Assembly (NCBI RefSeq): GCF_025994315.1
Contig: NZ_BAQE01000003.1
DNA: 64,000 nucleotides
Origin: Swaminathania salitolerans
GTDB taxonomy: Bacteria > Pseudomonadota > Alphaproteobacteria > Acetobacterales > Acetobacteraceae
Direction: 5' to 3' (one strand)
Positions 51,621 through 61,327 of the stretch are shown here, in pieces. The notes beneath the pieces are model-generated. The model saw only the letters and a list, made by a program, of their open reading frames with translations. It was not told the DNA's origin and made no database searches. Made by a program: the position numbers and the translations under genes. Position 1 is the stretch's first letter. Each line of letters begins with the position of its first letter.

Positions 51621-52852
51621 AGAAGACTCATCTGCGCCGGCTGAGGCCGGAAACGCTGCGCGAGATCGACACGATCGATCATGCGTCCGGGCGACCAGTC
51701 CGGGGTCACGATGAACGGCTTGACCTTGCGAAGGGAGACCTTGAGCCGCTCTATATCGGCAAGACGCAACGAACAGTGACGGCGCGCGGAGAGCAGGGCC
51801 TCAACGCTGCGTGGACCGAGACCGGGCACCCGCAGAAGCATTTCGCGCCCCGCCCTGTTGATGTCGAGCGGAAACAGCGCACGGTTCTGAAGCGCCCAGG
51901 CCAGTTTCGGGTCCATGTCGAGATCGAGCATGCCATCCCGACGCTCGGCCACGATCTCCTCGAAGGAGAAACCGTAGAACCGGACCATCCAGTCCGCCTG
52001 ATAGAGCCGGTGCTCTCTCAGAAGCGGCGGCGCCTTGACGGGGAGGACGAGCGATGCGTCGGGAATGGGGCTGAAGGCCGAATAATAGACGCGTCTGAGC
52101 TGATAACCCGAATAAAGAGCCGCCGAGCTGCGCAGGATATCACGATCGGACGAAAGATCGGCCCCGACGATCATCTGGGTGCTTTGCCCGCCCGGAGCGA
52201 ATCTGCGTGCCCGTCGCCCCGAAAAGGTCCTGTCCGTCGTCGCCTCGTCGATTTTCAGCCGCAGCACACCCATGCTCTGACGGATGTGACCCGCGTCTTT
52301 CTCCGGCGCATAGGCCTGCAACCCGGCCTCGGTCGGCATCTCGACATTGATCGAGAGACGATCGGCATAAAGACCGGCTTCCTCTATCAGATGGGGCGCG
52401 GCATCGGGAATGGTCTTGAGATGGATATAGCCGTGGAAATGATGCTTCAGACGCAGTTCCCGCGCGACCCTGACAAGCTCCTCCATCGTATAGTCGGAAG
52501 AACGGATGACGCCGGATGAGAGAAACAACCCCTCGATATAGTTGCGACGGTAAAATTCCAGCGTGATCCAGATGATTTCCTCGACCGAGAAACGCGTACG
52601 TTCGATCCGTGACGAAGACCGGTTGATGCAATAGGCGCAGTCATAGATGCAGAAATTGGTCATCAACACCTTGAGCAGCGAGATGCACCGCCCGTCAGGC
52701 GTATAGGCGTGACATATCCCGTTCGTCGCCTTGGAGCCGAGCCCGCCTTCCTTCCCCTTCCGGCTCGACGCAGCCCCGCTCGACGCGCAGGACGCATCGT
52801 ATTTCGCCGCATCGGACAGGATTTCCAGTCGTTCGGAGAGGGTTTTTTTCAT
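51617..52852 (-). CDS. Putative DNA modification/repair radical SAM protein
   Basis: A 411-aa radical SAM protein. The cluster motif is CIYDCAYC (Cys68, Cys72, Cys75; CX3CX2C) within TNFCIYDCAYCINRSSSRIERT. A C-terminal helix-hairpin-helix (INRAGREMLLRVPGLGPRSVEALL) suggests DNA binding. This family is known to travel with UdgX, but its reaction is unknown. The frame starts at the ATG with AGGAG very close (one base), and the stop overlaps the udgX start, so the two proteins are made together. Confidence 0.9.
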   Translation of the reverse strand: MKKTLSERLEILSDAAKYDASCASSGAASSRKGKEGGLGSKATNGICHAYTPDGRCISLLKVLMTNFCIYDCAYCINRSSSRIERTRFSVEEIIWITLEFYRRNYIEGLFLSSGVIRSSDYTMEELVRVARELRLKHHFHGYIHLKTIPDAAPHLIEEAGLYADRLSINVEMPTEAGLQAYAPEKDAGHIRQSMGVLRLKIDEATTDRTFSGRRARRFAPGGQSTQMIVGADLSSDRDILRSSAALYSGYQLRRVYYSAFSPIPDASLVLPVKAPPLLREHRLYQADWMVRFYGFSFEEIVAERRDGMLDLDMDPKLAWALQNRALFPLDINRAGREMLLRVPGLGPRSVEALLSARRHCSLRLADIERLKVSLRKVKPFIVTPDWSPGRMIDRVDLAQRFRPQPAQMSLL

Positions 52853-52970
52853 GCTCCTGAAATGGGCATGCCAGAAGAACGAGTCAAGAACATCCCCCGG
52901 TCGCCAGAGAGATATTCCTGCTCGAAACCCGACAGGGAAACCGGCTCCCGCGTCGTGACAGCGCGACGGG

Positions 52971-55517
52971 TCAGGACGGCATGATTCTCAGCAATTCCTG
53001 CACGGCATTCTTGATCGCATAGGGCTTGCGCAGCACGGGAACATCCTGGAACTCGGCCGGAATCATCGTCCGGTCGGCGTAACCGGTGGCGAAGACGAAC
53101 GGAATGTTCTTCTTGCGCAGAAGGGTCGCGACTTCCTGCGAGCTTTCCTTGCCGAGATTGAAATCCAGCAGCGCCACATCCGGACACCGTTCGCGGATGG
53201 CCTGCACGGCCTCGTAAACCGAAGACACGGTTCTGATGTGCCGCACCCCGTACGCGCTCAGAGCCTGTTCCGTCTCCATGGCGATGAGGAGCTGATCCTC
53301 GACGAGCAGCACATAGGCGGCGTGAAGACGGTCCGACTGTGCGGTCGTTACGGCCACCGCGACATCTTCCGGGCCTTCGGACTGGATCTCGGAAACGAGC
53401 ACGGCGTGACGCACCGGGAAGGTCAGGCGGATGAAAAGACCTTCGGGGCGGAACTCGCGCGACGATGTACCGCCCAGCTCATGGGGAATCGCACGCTCCA
53501 GCAGGATCGAGCCGAAGCCGTTCCCCTTTGGCGGCGTGACGGCGGGCCCGCCGGCCTCGGTCCATTCGAGAACCCAGTCCCCTTTTTCCTCATCAAGATG
53601 CCAGGTGACGTTCAGATGTCCGCTCGGGAGAGACAGCGCCCCGTATTTCGCAGCGTTTGTCGCGAGCTCGTGCAGGGTCAGCGCGGCGACCGAGAGCGCG
53701 GGACCGGAGAGCCAGAGATTCGGGCCGTCGAGCGAAACGGCGATCGGCTGATGCCGGTACGGCTCCAGCTCCGCCTCCAGAAGCGTGCGCAGAAGTCCGC
53801 CGCCATCGGTTCTGGCAACCTGATCGTGCGCGCTCGCCAGCGCCTTGATGCGTCCGCGCAGGACCTCGACATATTCGTCGATGGAACGATCCGGAGCGAC
53901 CGGGCGGCCGATGAGGGACTGGACGACCGCAAGGATGTTCTTGACCCGGTGATTCAGCTCCTCGTTCAGCATGCGCTGGCGCAGATCCGCATCCGCCCGC
54001 TCGGAAAGCTGCTGCTGGTGATAGACCCCCATGACCTCGATCAGGGCCGAGCGAAGCTGGCCAGCGGCCTCGATATCGAAGCTCGACCAGGGAAGACAGC
54101 GCTCATGCACCTGTTCCTTCCAGATCGCGAAGCTCTGGCGCGGCGTCAGGCGCGGTCCATGCGGGCCGTGTTCATAGGTCTTGTTCGGGTCGCCTCCCCA
54201 GTTGATCGTCTGCACGATCTCGCGGCGGAACAGAAAGACGTAGTTTTCCGGCTGGGGCGAAATCGGGATGATCAGCACCCCGGCCACATGGGCAGTGTGA
54301 GCGGCGATCCAGGGATGATCCCTGACCAGATGATCGGATTGCCAGATCTGGGTTCCGGCCTTTTCGAGCGCAAGTTCGACGAATTTCTGCTGCACGTCGA
54401 TCGGCGCGGAGATACCGTGACTGGTCCATTCCCCATCGATCCAGATCGCGATCCCGTCGGACTGGATGAGTGGCGCCAGACGGCCGATCTGGCTGCGCAG
54501 ATAGGCCGGCATGTCCGAGACGGAAGCGGCGTTGCGCAAGACGCTCTCGATGAGGCCATGGGTGCGCTCGGCAACCTGGAGGCGGGTCGTCTTGAGGATG
54601 ACGATGATCTGGAGTGCGAAAAACTCGGCGAACATCTGCACCACGGCCCGTTCGGCGATGGGAAGAACGCGCGGCGCGTAATGATGGCAGGCGATCATGC
54701 CCCACAACGCGCCGTCGATCACGATGGAGATCGACATGGAGGCGCGGACGCCCATATTCGTCAGATATTCGCAATGGATCGGCGATACGCTGCGCAACTG
54801 CCCGAGAGACATGTCGAGCGGCGCTAGGCCCTCGCCCTGCACGATCGGCACGGGCTTATATCCCACATCCCCGATCATGCGGATGGGCGAGCGACGGTAA
54901 AGCTCGCGCGCCTGGGCCGGGATATCGGCACTCGGGAAATGCTGCCCGAGAAAACTCTCGAGCGAGAGCGCCCTTGCCTCGGAGACGACCTTGCCGGACC
55001 AGTCATCGGCAAAGCGATAGACCATGACGCGGTCATACTCGAGCAGACCGCGCAAGAGCATCGTGACCACATCGAACAGACGCGTGATGTCGCTGGTCTT
55101 GCGCACACGGTCCATCATGCCGTGAAGCTGGGTCAGGAATTTCGTCGCGCGATGCGTCGCCGATGCCGGCTCGCATTCAAGAACGACCTCGCCATTCACG
55201 ATATGAACGGCCATGTCGAACAGACGCTCCGGCCCGAGCTCCTGATTGAGCAGAAAGACGGGCCGCCTTTGCGTCACACTCAGGGTCAGGCCGTTACGGA
55301 TATCGTGAATGACATCCGCGCCTAAGAGCTCGACGAGATTGATGCCGACGGCCAGAGCGTCGAAGCCCAGCATCGACGCGGCATTGGCAGAATGACGCAG
55401 GACCGTGAAATCATTGACGGTGCATGTCACAAGGCAGCCATGTGGCTGTATGCTGCCCGGGATATGGATCGGCTCCCGATCGCAGCTCGTCAGATCGACC
55501 TGACCGAATTCAGCCAT
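52971..55517 (-). CDS. bphP: Bacteriophytochrome hybrid histidine kinase
   Basis: Red/far-red photoreceptor kinase of 848 aa from the ATG at 55517. Order: PAS_2 with biliverdin-attaching Cys12 (TSCDREPIHIPGSIQPHG), GAF with FPSADIPAQARELY and SPIHCEYLTNMGVRAS, PHY with the tongue motifs INWGGD and PRQSF, an HWE/HisKA_2 kinase with His in ELNHRVKNILAVVQS, ATPase (TLHELATNAAKYGAL; WTEAGGP), and a C-terminal receiver with Asp in LLDFNLG. The PASDIP motif is altered to PSADIP. It overlaps bphO by eight bases, so pigment and receptor are made together. Confidence 0.95.
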   Translation of the reverse strand: MAEFGQVDLTSCDREPIHIPGSIQPHGCLVTCTVNDFTVLRHSANAASMLGFDALAVGINLVELLGADVIHDIRNGLTLSVTQRRPVFLLNQELGPERLFDMAVHIVNGEVVLECEPASATHRATKFLTQLHGMMDRVRKTSDITRLFDVVTMLLRGLLEYDRVMVYRFADDWSGKVVSEARALSLESFLGQHFPSADIPAQARELYRRSPIRMIGDVGYKPVPIVQGEGLAPLDMSLGQLRSVSPIHCEYLTNMGVRASMSISIVIDGALWGMIACHHYAPRVLPIAERAVVQMFAEFFALQIIVILKTTRLQVAERTHGLIESVLRNAASVSDMPAYLRSQIGRLAPLIQSDGIAIWIDGEWTSHGISAPIDVQQKFVELALEKAGTQIWQSDHLVRDHPWIAAHTAHVAGVLIIPISPQPENYVFLFRREIVQTINWGGDPNKTYEHGPHGPRLTPRQSFAIWKEQVHERCLPWSSFDIEAAGQLRSALIEVMGVYHQQQLSERADADLRQRMLNEELNHRVKNILAVVQSLIGRPVAPDRSIDEYVEVLRGRIKALASAHDQVARTDGGGLLRTLLEAELEPYRHQPIAVSLDGPNLWLSGPALSVAALTLHELATNAAKYGALSLPSGHLNVTWHLDEEKGDWVLEWTEAGGPAVTPPKGNGFGSILLERAIPHELGGTSSREFRPEGLFIRLTFPVRHAVLVSEIQSEGPEDVAVAVTTAQSDRLHAAYVLLVEDQLLIAMETEQALSAYGVRHIRTVSSVYEAVQAIRERCPDVALLDFNLGKESSQEVATLLRKKNIPFVFATGYADRTMIPAEFQDVPVLRKPYAIKNAVQELLRIMPS

Positions 55518-56085
55518 TCTGTCGGCCCTCCCGTCCGTCCACCCGTTGCACGGCCCTGTGGGCATGCCCGAAAACAACCCGCGCGGCCTGCTCGGCCTCT
55601 CCGATCTCGAATACCGGAGCTGCCTCGAGCACATCAAGGAAAACCGCCCAGCGTTCCGGATGGCCGATCTGCCCTGCCAGATGGCCGGCACCCGTCATCT
55701 CCCCGAAACCCAGAGCGTGCGCCCGTCTGGCTATGAGGCGTGCCCCCAGCGCAGCCCCTTCCAGAGTATAGATCCAGCCCAGCAGCGCAGAAATCGTCTG
55801 CGGCGGAGCGAGAGGTTCCATCACTGGAGGAGCGAGCGCCAGATGCGCGAGATCGACTTCGAGCAAGGGAGAGATCAGCGCCGGGCGCCACGCTCCGAAC
55901 CATGAGGGATAGGCATAGCCGTGCAAAGGCTGCTCTGCCGCCAGACGAAACCCGGCGATTGCCCTGAGATAGCGATAATAATCGGAAACGCTCGCGAAGG
56001 CTCCGAGCGCATCGTCGAGTTGCTCATGCGTATCGCGCATGCGCAGACGCAGTGCGTTGCGACGTGGTGTCACGTGAGTAAGCAC
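55510..56085 (-). CDS. bphO: Biliverdin-producing heme oxygenase
   Basis: BphO-type heme oxygenase of 191 aa that supplies the biliverdin chromophore for the following phytochrome. The proximal His20 is in LRMRDTHEQLDDALG, and the GxxxG-like distal helix appears near IYTLEGAALGARLIARR. The start is GTG at 56085 with no clear Shine-Dalgarno; a GTG four codons later is an alternative. Its stop overlaps the bphP ATG (ATGGCTGA). Confidence 0.9.
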   Translation of the reverse strand: MLTHVTPRRNALRLRMRDTHEQLDDALGAFASVSDYYRYLRAIAGFRLAAEQPLHGYAYPSWFGAWRPALISPLLEVDLAHLALAPPVMEPLAPPQTISALLGWIYTLEGAALGARLIARRAHALGFGEMTGAGHLAGQIGHPERWAVFLDVLEAAPVFEIGEAEQAARVVFGHAHRAVQRVDGREGRQNG

Positions 56086-56843
56086 GGAAAATCAGGCGGG
56101 CGCGTAACTGCGAACATCCAACGTTTCGTCCTGTTTCACCGGCATTGCAGAGACTCAGGATTAATGCATGTTTGCCCATCATGTAAACTCATGCTTTTTA
56201 AATTATGGAATGAAGCATGAACCTGAGGAACGGATGAATATAATCGACTAAAGAAATGACAACATTTCAATAGATGCTCCATAAAGCATTATATATCGTT
56301 AATATAATGACTGCGAACCCTACAGATTACGCATTTCGAAACAAACAGCACATCTTATGCAAATCCCGGGCGTTTCATTCTTGCACTACCCCTCTTTCTG
56401 CCACCTCATTCCGGAACCAAAATCCGCTTTATGTTGCAGAATTCTCCGCTTCGACCCGGGACGGACGCTGACCGTTGCGGGAAAAAGCCATATCCGCGCA
56501 TCCTCCCCGTCTCATCCAGCGGACCCGCGTCGCTCGCACCCGCATAGCTCCACCCGCATAGCTCACAGGGAATTTTCTGGACGTGTCGGGGCGAACACCT
56601 ATGCGCTAGAAGAGGCAGGGCACGTCCTGCACCGTGTTTTCTGTCCGGGATATGCTCCTTCATGCCGACGACCCTGCCCGCTCGCTTCCGGCTCGACGCC
56701 TCGTCGAACGAGCCTTGCCCTTCGCCTGAGTTTCGTACCGCGAACGCACCGACGCAAAACGGCCGCAGACAAGACGAGGACCGAGCGGTCTGCCCGGCAT
56801 TCCTTGTCCCCGGCGCCGTTCGTGACGTCGAACGAAGCACGCC
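56086..56843. other. 758-bp divergent gap with strongly AT-rich core
   Basis: Spacer between bphO and the LysR gene. The segment from about 56150 to 56360 is the AT-richest part of the window and has runs such as TTATATATCG. An inverted repeat lies at 56189-56220. From about 56450 on the composition returns to normal; open frames there have no ribosome sites. Both promoters should be here. Confidence 0.55.
56189..56220. promoter_or_regulatory. Inverted repeat upstream of bphO
   Basis: TCATGCTT and AAGCATGA, eight-base perfect arms around a 16-base AT-rich loop, about 100-135 bp upstream of the bphO start. Spacing between arm centres (24 bp) would suit a dimeric regulator. No T-run, so terminator use is unlikely. 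Confidence 0.4.
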
Positions 56844-57803
56844 ATGATGATGTCCACCCATGCGCTCATCAACCGGCTCAAGCTCAGGCATCTGCGCCTC
56901 ATCCTCGAACTCGAGACCACCCACACGCTTCATCGCGCAGCGGAGCGTCTCAATCTCTCCCAGCCCTCGGTGTCCAAGCTTCTGCAGGAAATCGAGCATG
57001 CCCTGGGGGCAAAGCTCTTCGAACGGACCTCGCACGGGGTCACGCCCACACCGAGCGGCATGCTCGCCGCACGGCATGCACGACTCATGCTCAATGATAT
57101 CGAGAACCTGCAACGCGACATGGCCGCGATGCAGGAGGGACTGTCCGGAACCGTCAGGATCGGATCGATCGTTGCCGCCGTACCCGATCTGATCTCGCCC
57201 GTTCTGGCAGAAATCGCGGAGACACGCCCCGGTATCGGTCTCTCGCTCACGATCGATACGAGCGATGCTCTTCTCATCGGGCTCGAGAGCGGACGTCTCG
57301 ATTTCATCCTCGGCCGCCCGCTCGGCCGCTACGATCCCGACGCACTTGCCTGCCGCGAACTCGGCCCGGAACCGCTTTGCGTGGTCACCAGCACGCATAA
57401 TCCGCTGGCAGACAAGGCCGCTCTCGGCCTGCGCGACCTCAGCGATCAGGGGTGGATTCTCCAGACCGAGCCAAGCCCTATGCGCAGGGCGATCGAGGCC
57501 GCCTTCACGGCAGCGCTTCTGCCCCTTCCCGCCCATCCGATCGAGGCCTCGTCGATGTTTGCGACGATCGATCTGCTCCTTCACAGCAGCCTGCTGGCCG
57601 TGATTCCCTGCAGTGTGAGCAGACATTACGAAAAGGCCGGGCTGATCAGACGACTCCCGGTCGCAATTCCCGATTTTCTCGGTGCCTACTCGCTCGTCTC
57701 GATCCGCGACAGACAGCTTTCTCCCGCCGCGAACCTGGTCAGAACCGCCCTGGAAGACGCAGCGATCAGGATTCGGAATACCACCATTCAAACTTCCGTC
57801 TAG
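56844..57803 (+). CDS. LysR-family transcriptional regulator
   Basis: A 319-aa regulator with an N-terminal winged helix-turn-helix (residues about 11-70: LRLILELETTHTLHRAAERL, then LSQPSVSKLLQEIE) and a periplasmic-binding-like effector domain from about 95 to 305 (VRIGSIVAAVPDLISPVLAEI). It is transcribed in the same direction as the five metabolic genes after it, 73 bp ahead of the first, and is the likely controller of that operon. The effector would be a pathway sugar acid, but this is inference from position. Confidence 0.9.
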   Translation: MMMSTHALINRLKLRHLRLILELETTHTLHRAAERLNLSQPSVSKLLQEIEHALGAKLFERTSHGVTPTPSGMLAARHARLMLNDIENLQRDMAAMQEGLSGTVRIGSIVAAVPDLISPVLAEIAETRPGIGLSLTIDTSDALLIGLESGRLDFILGRPLGRYDPDALACRELGPEPLCVVTSTHNPLADKAALGLRDLSDQGWILQTEPSPMRRAIEAAFTAALLPLPAHPIEASSMFATIDLLLHSSLLAVIPCSVSRHYEKAGLIRRLPVAIPDFLGAYSLVSIRDRQLSPAANLVRTALEDAAIRIRNTTIQTSV

Positions 57804-57876
57804 CCATACATTACAACAAGGATAGGTTTCGTTCATCTGAAGCGCGGGTCTTCTCCCGACTATCGAGGTGATACGG

Positions 57877-58878
57877 ATGCATATCCTCATCATTGGCGCA
57901 GCAGGCATGCTCGGTCGCAAACTGACCGGAAGTCTTGTTCGTGAAACCCTGGATACACCGACCACCGGTGGATCCCGGACGCCCCTTCGTCTGACACTCG
58001 CCGATATCGTGCCCCCCGCCGCCCCCGAGGGCTTCCCGGGAGCATGCGAGACGCTGGCCTGCACACTCACCGACGGGCATGCGCTCGACCGTCTCATCGG
58101 AGAGCGGCCGGATGTGATCTATCATCTCGCCGCGATCGTCTCCGGCGAAGCCGAGGCCGATTTCGAGAAGGGATACGGCGTCAATCTGGACGGAACGCGT
58201 GCCCTGTTCGAGACCATACGTCGTATCGGACTGCAGGAGGACTGGAAGCCGCGCGTGGTCTTCGCATCCTCCAACGCCGTTTACGGCGGCGCTTTTCCGG
58301 ATCTCATTCCCGATGACTATATCCTGACACCGCAGACGAGTTACGGAACGCAGAAGGCGATAGGAGAGCTGCTCCTTGCCGATTATACCCGCCGCGGCAT
58401 ATTCGACGGCGTCGGCCTGCGTCTGCCGACGATCTGTGTGCGTCCGGGCAAACCGAACCGGGCTGCCTCGGGCTTCTTCTCCGGGATCATCCGCGAACCG
58501 CTCAACGGACAGGATGCCATTCTTCCCGTTCCCGAAACCACACGTCACTGGATGACGAGCCCGCGTTCGGCAGTCCATTTCCTGCGCCACGCGGCTGAGC
58601 TGGACCCGGCCAGCCTCGAGGATCGCCCCAATCTGACCATGCCCGCCCTGTCGATCACCGTCGGAGAGCAGATCGAGGCGCTTCGTCGCGTCGCGGGCGC
58701 TGGCGTGCTCGCTCATATCAGACGCGAGCCGGATGAGGCCATTGCGCGTATCGTGGCCGGTTGGGCCAGAGGGTTCGACCCACGTCGTGCGCTCGCCCTT
58801 GGCTTCAGGGCCGAAGACAATTTCGAGGCGATCATCCAGGCCTATATCGAGGACGAGTGTCACGGGCGCATGCCGTGA
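57877..58878 (+). CDS. DenD-like NAD-dependent dehydrogenase/epimerase
   Basis: Extended short-chain dehydrogenase of 333 aa. The nucleotide motif is GAAGMLG (residues 7-13), catalytic Ser in FASSNAVYGG (131-132), Tyr156 and Lys160 in SYGTQK. The overall pattern resembles D-erythronate dehydrogenase (DenD), which oxidises a four-carbon sugar acid. A strong GAGGTGAT just before ATACGG sets the ATG at 57877; the GTG at 57868 belongs to the ribosome site. It opens the five-gene cluster. Confidence 0.85.
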   Translation: MHILIIGAAGMLGRKLTGSLVRETLDTPTTGGSRTPLRLTLADIVPPAAPEGFPGACETLACTLTDGHALDRLIGERPDVIYHLAAIVSGEAEADFEKGYGVNLDGTRALFETIRRIGLQEDWKPRVVFASSNAVYGGAFPDLIPDDYILTPQTSYGTQKAIGELLLADYTRRGIFDGVGLRLPTICVRPGKPNRAASGFFSGIIREPLNGQDAILPVPETTRHWMTSPRSAVHFLRHAAELDPASLEDRPNLTMPALSITVGEQIEALRRVAGAGVLAHIRREPDEAIARIVAGWARGFDPRRALALGFRAEDNFEAIIQAYIEDECHGRMP

Positions 58879-58918
58879 TTCCGCGCCGAAGCCCTGATCG
58901 GACCCGGGAGCTGACATC

Positions 58919-60280
58919 ATGACATCCCCCAGCACATATTCCTCGAGAACCGCCACACCTCCTGTGGCGAAGGCCGACGAAGCGGATCGGGAAGACGTAT
59001 TGCGTCGGACTGCGACGCGCAAGGCCGTCGCCAAGCTGCTGCCCTTCCTCATCCTCATGTATATCGTGGCGTTTCTGGACCGGTCGAATATCGGATCGGC
59101 AAAACAGGCGCTCCATGCGGATATCGGCCTGAGCGACGCCGTATTCGCCTTCGGGGCGGGCGTGTTCTTCATCGGTTACGCCCTGTTCGAGGTGCCGAGC
59201 AATCTCATCCTGTACCGTGTCGGCGCCAAACGCTGGATGACACGGATCATGATCACCTGGGGACTGGTTTCCTCGGCGATGATGTTCACGACCGGAGAGA
59301 CATCCTTCATCGCCCTGCGCATGCTGCTGGGCGTTGCGGAGGCCGGATTCTTTCCCGGGATCATGCTCTATCTCACCTTCTGGTTTCCCGAGCGGGAGCG
59401 CACGCGCGTCCTCGGGATCTTCTATTTCGGCTATCCGCTGGCCATGACCTTCGGCAATCCGCTCTCGGGGGCCCTGCTGGGACTTCACGGGATTTTCGGT
59501 CTTGCGGGATGGCAATGGATGTTCCTGCTCGAAGGCGGTCTCGCCGTCGTCATGGGATGCCTCACCTATTTCGTCCTGCCCGACGGCCCCTCGGACGTAT
59601 CCTGGCTGACAATTCGCGAGAAGCAGGCTCTCGCGACCATTCTCGACCGCGAGGCCAGCGGAAAGACGGTCGGCCACGGACACGGCTTCGGGGCACTCCT
59701 GACCTCGGGCAAGCTTCTCCAGTTTCTCGCGCTTTATACCGTCATGCAGGTCGCGAGTTACGGCGTGGTGTTCTACCTGCCCGAGCAGGTCTCCTCGATC
59801 CTGCACGAGCAGATCGGCTTTCGCGTGGGGGTCGTGAGTGGCCTTCCCTGGGCGTGTGCGATCGTGGCAACGCTCGTCGCGACCCGCCTCGTCCATCGTT
59901 ATGCAGCGCCCCGCATGGGCGTGCTGCTCTGCCTCGCTGCCGCCGCGACGGGACTGTTCGTTTCGGGTCAGGAAGCGGGCGTGCTGAGCATTCTCGGCCT
60001 TTGTCTGGCCGCTGCCGGCGTCGTCGCCGTCCAGGCGATTTTCTGGAACTTTCCCCTCGCCCATTTCTCGGGCGTGCAGGCAGCCGGTGCGATCGCGCTG
60101 ATCAATGCAATCGGCAATCTCGGCGGTTTCGCCGCACCCAATATCCGCAGTTACGCCTCGCATCTCTGGGAAACGCCGGTCGCAGGCCTTTATGCGGTCG
60201 CCCTCGCCGGACTGATCGGCCTCGCGATAGCGGCCTTCCTCCCCCGGGCGCCTCGGGTCGCCCCGGATCCGATTGCCTGA
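58919..60280 (+). CDS. MFS transporter, ACS (anion:cation symporter) family, copy 1
   Basis: Twelve-helix transporter of 453 aa. The first loop FLDRSNIGSAK and LYLTFWFPERERTRVLGIFY match the ACS family that takes up hexuronates, galactonate, tartrate or phthalate. GGGAG is eight bases before the ATG. Placed between the dehydrogenase and the isomerase, it probably imports the substrate of the cluster. Confidence 0.88.
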   Translation: MTSPSTYSSRTATPPVAKADEADREDVLRRTATRKAVAKLLPFLILMYIVAFLDRSNIGSAKQALHADIGLSDAVFAFGAGVFFIGYALFEVPSNLILYRVGAKRWMTRIMITWGLVSSAMMFTTGETSFIALRMLLGVAEAGFFPGIMLYLTFWFPERERTRVLGIFYFGYPLAMTFGNPLSGALLGLHGIFGLAGWQWMFLLEGGLAVVMGCLTYFVLPDGPSDVSWLTIREKQALATILDREASGKTVGHGHGFGALLTSGKLLQFLALYTVMQVASYGVVFYLPEQVSSILHEQIGFRVGVVSGLPWACAIVATLVATRLVHRYAAPRMGVLLCLAAAATGLFVSGQEAGVLSILGLCLAAAGVVAVQAIFWNFPLAHFSGVQAAGAIALINAIGNLGGFAAPNIRSYASHLWETPVAGLYAVALAGLIGLAIAAFLPRAPRVAPDPIA

Positions 60281-60310
60281 CACCCCCGCAAACAAGAAGG
60301 AAGACGAACG

Positions 60311-61237
60311 ATGCCTCACGCCTATACGCATACGAACTGGCCCATCGCCGCAGCGATGATCCAGTATCCGAATATCCTGCCAGATGGCTCATCCGTTCAG
60401 GATCAGAAGCCCGAGGAATGGGCAGCGACATTACGCGAGGTGACGGAAGCCGGGTTCACCGAAATCGATCCGACGGATTCCTGGATCAGGCTCGCGGATC
60501 TCCGACCCGAAAGGCTCGAGCGCTTTGCAGCCTGCGTCGCTGAGGCCGGCCTGACCATGCCCGGGCTCTCGACCGCGCGTCGCTCGGTGATCGACCCGGA
60601 ACGGGCGGATGACAATCTGGCATATAGTCATCGCGTGATCGATACGGCTGCGCGTCTCGGGATCAAGGAAGTGTCATTCGGCCTGTTCTATCCCCTGACG
60701 GACGCACAGAAGAAAGCGCTCTGGTTCTGGACCGCTCAGGGCACGACCAGCCCGGACGATCCTGCCGTCTGGAACAAGGCGGTCAGTCGCATCCGGGAGC
60801 TGGCGCGTCACGCACAGGAGGTCGGCCTCGGTCTCTCTCTGGAGATGTACGAGGACACCTATCTCGGCACGGCCGACAGCGCCGTCCGGTTCGTGCAGGA
60901 TGTGGATCATCCCTGCGTCGGCATCAACGCCGATCTGGGTAATCTGGTCCGGCTGCATCGCCCGGTCGAACACTGGGCGTCGATGATGCAGAAAGTGGCC
61001 CCGTTCGCGCGCTACTGGCATGTAAAGAACTATTATCGCACCGAGGACGCCAGTACGGGCATGGTGGTCACGGCCCCCGCCCCGCTGGAATTCGGTGTCA
61101 TCAGCTACAGGGCGGCCATCAGGATGGCGCTCGCCCACGGGTTCGCGAGCGCATTCCTCGTCGAGCATTATGGCGGTGACGGCCTGAGCGTGAGCGCCAC
61201 CAACCGCGACTATCTGCGTCGCATCCTGCCGAGATGA
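60311..61237 (+). CDS. TIM-barrel sugar isomerase/epimerase-like protein
   Basis: A 308-aa protein of the xylose isomerase-like TIM-barrel group (AP_endonuc_2). Likely metal ligands are in LSLEMYEDTY, GINADLGN, WHVKNYY and FLVEHYGGDG, the usual Glu-Asp-His-Glu arrangement. Substrate is not shown; with the DenD-like enzyme a keto sugar acid is reasonable. AAGAAGGAAG just upstream is a clear ribosome site. No signal peptide. Confidence 0.8.
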   Translation: MPHAYTHTNWPIAAAMIQYPNILPDGSSVQDQKPEEWAATLREVTEAGFTEIDPTDSWIRLADLRPERLERFAACVAEAGLTMPGLSTARRSVIDPERADDNLAYSHRVIDTAARLGIKEVSFGLFYPLTDAQKKALWFWTAQGTTSPDDPAVWNKAVSRIRELARHAQEVGLGLSLEMYEDTYLGTADSAVRFVQDVDHPCVGINADLGNLVRLHRPVEHWASMMQKVAPFARYWHVKNYYRTEDASTGMVVTAPAPLEFGVISYRAAIRMALAHGFASAFLVEHYGGDGLSVSATNRDYLRRILPR

Positions 61238-61327
61238 TGCGGCTCACCCTGCGCGAGGTCCCGACATGCGGATCTCGCGCAAGGCCGTCCTCTCGCCATC
61301 CTTCCTCTCTGGTGCAGGAGAGAGATC

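Noticed and set aside
53238..54827. 529-codon + strand frame inside bphP
   Set aside because: Shadow of bphP, whose motifs are complete in the other strand.
56406..58097. 563-codon - strand frame opposite the LysR and denD starts
   Set aside because: Antisense to clear genes, no ribosome site, no recognisable fold.
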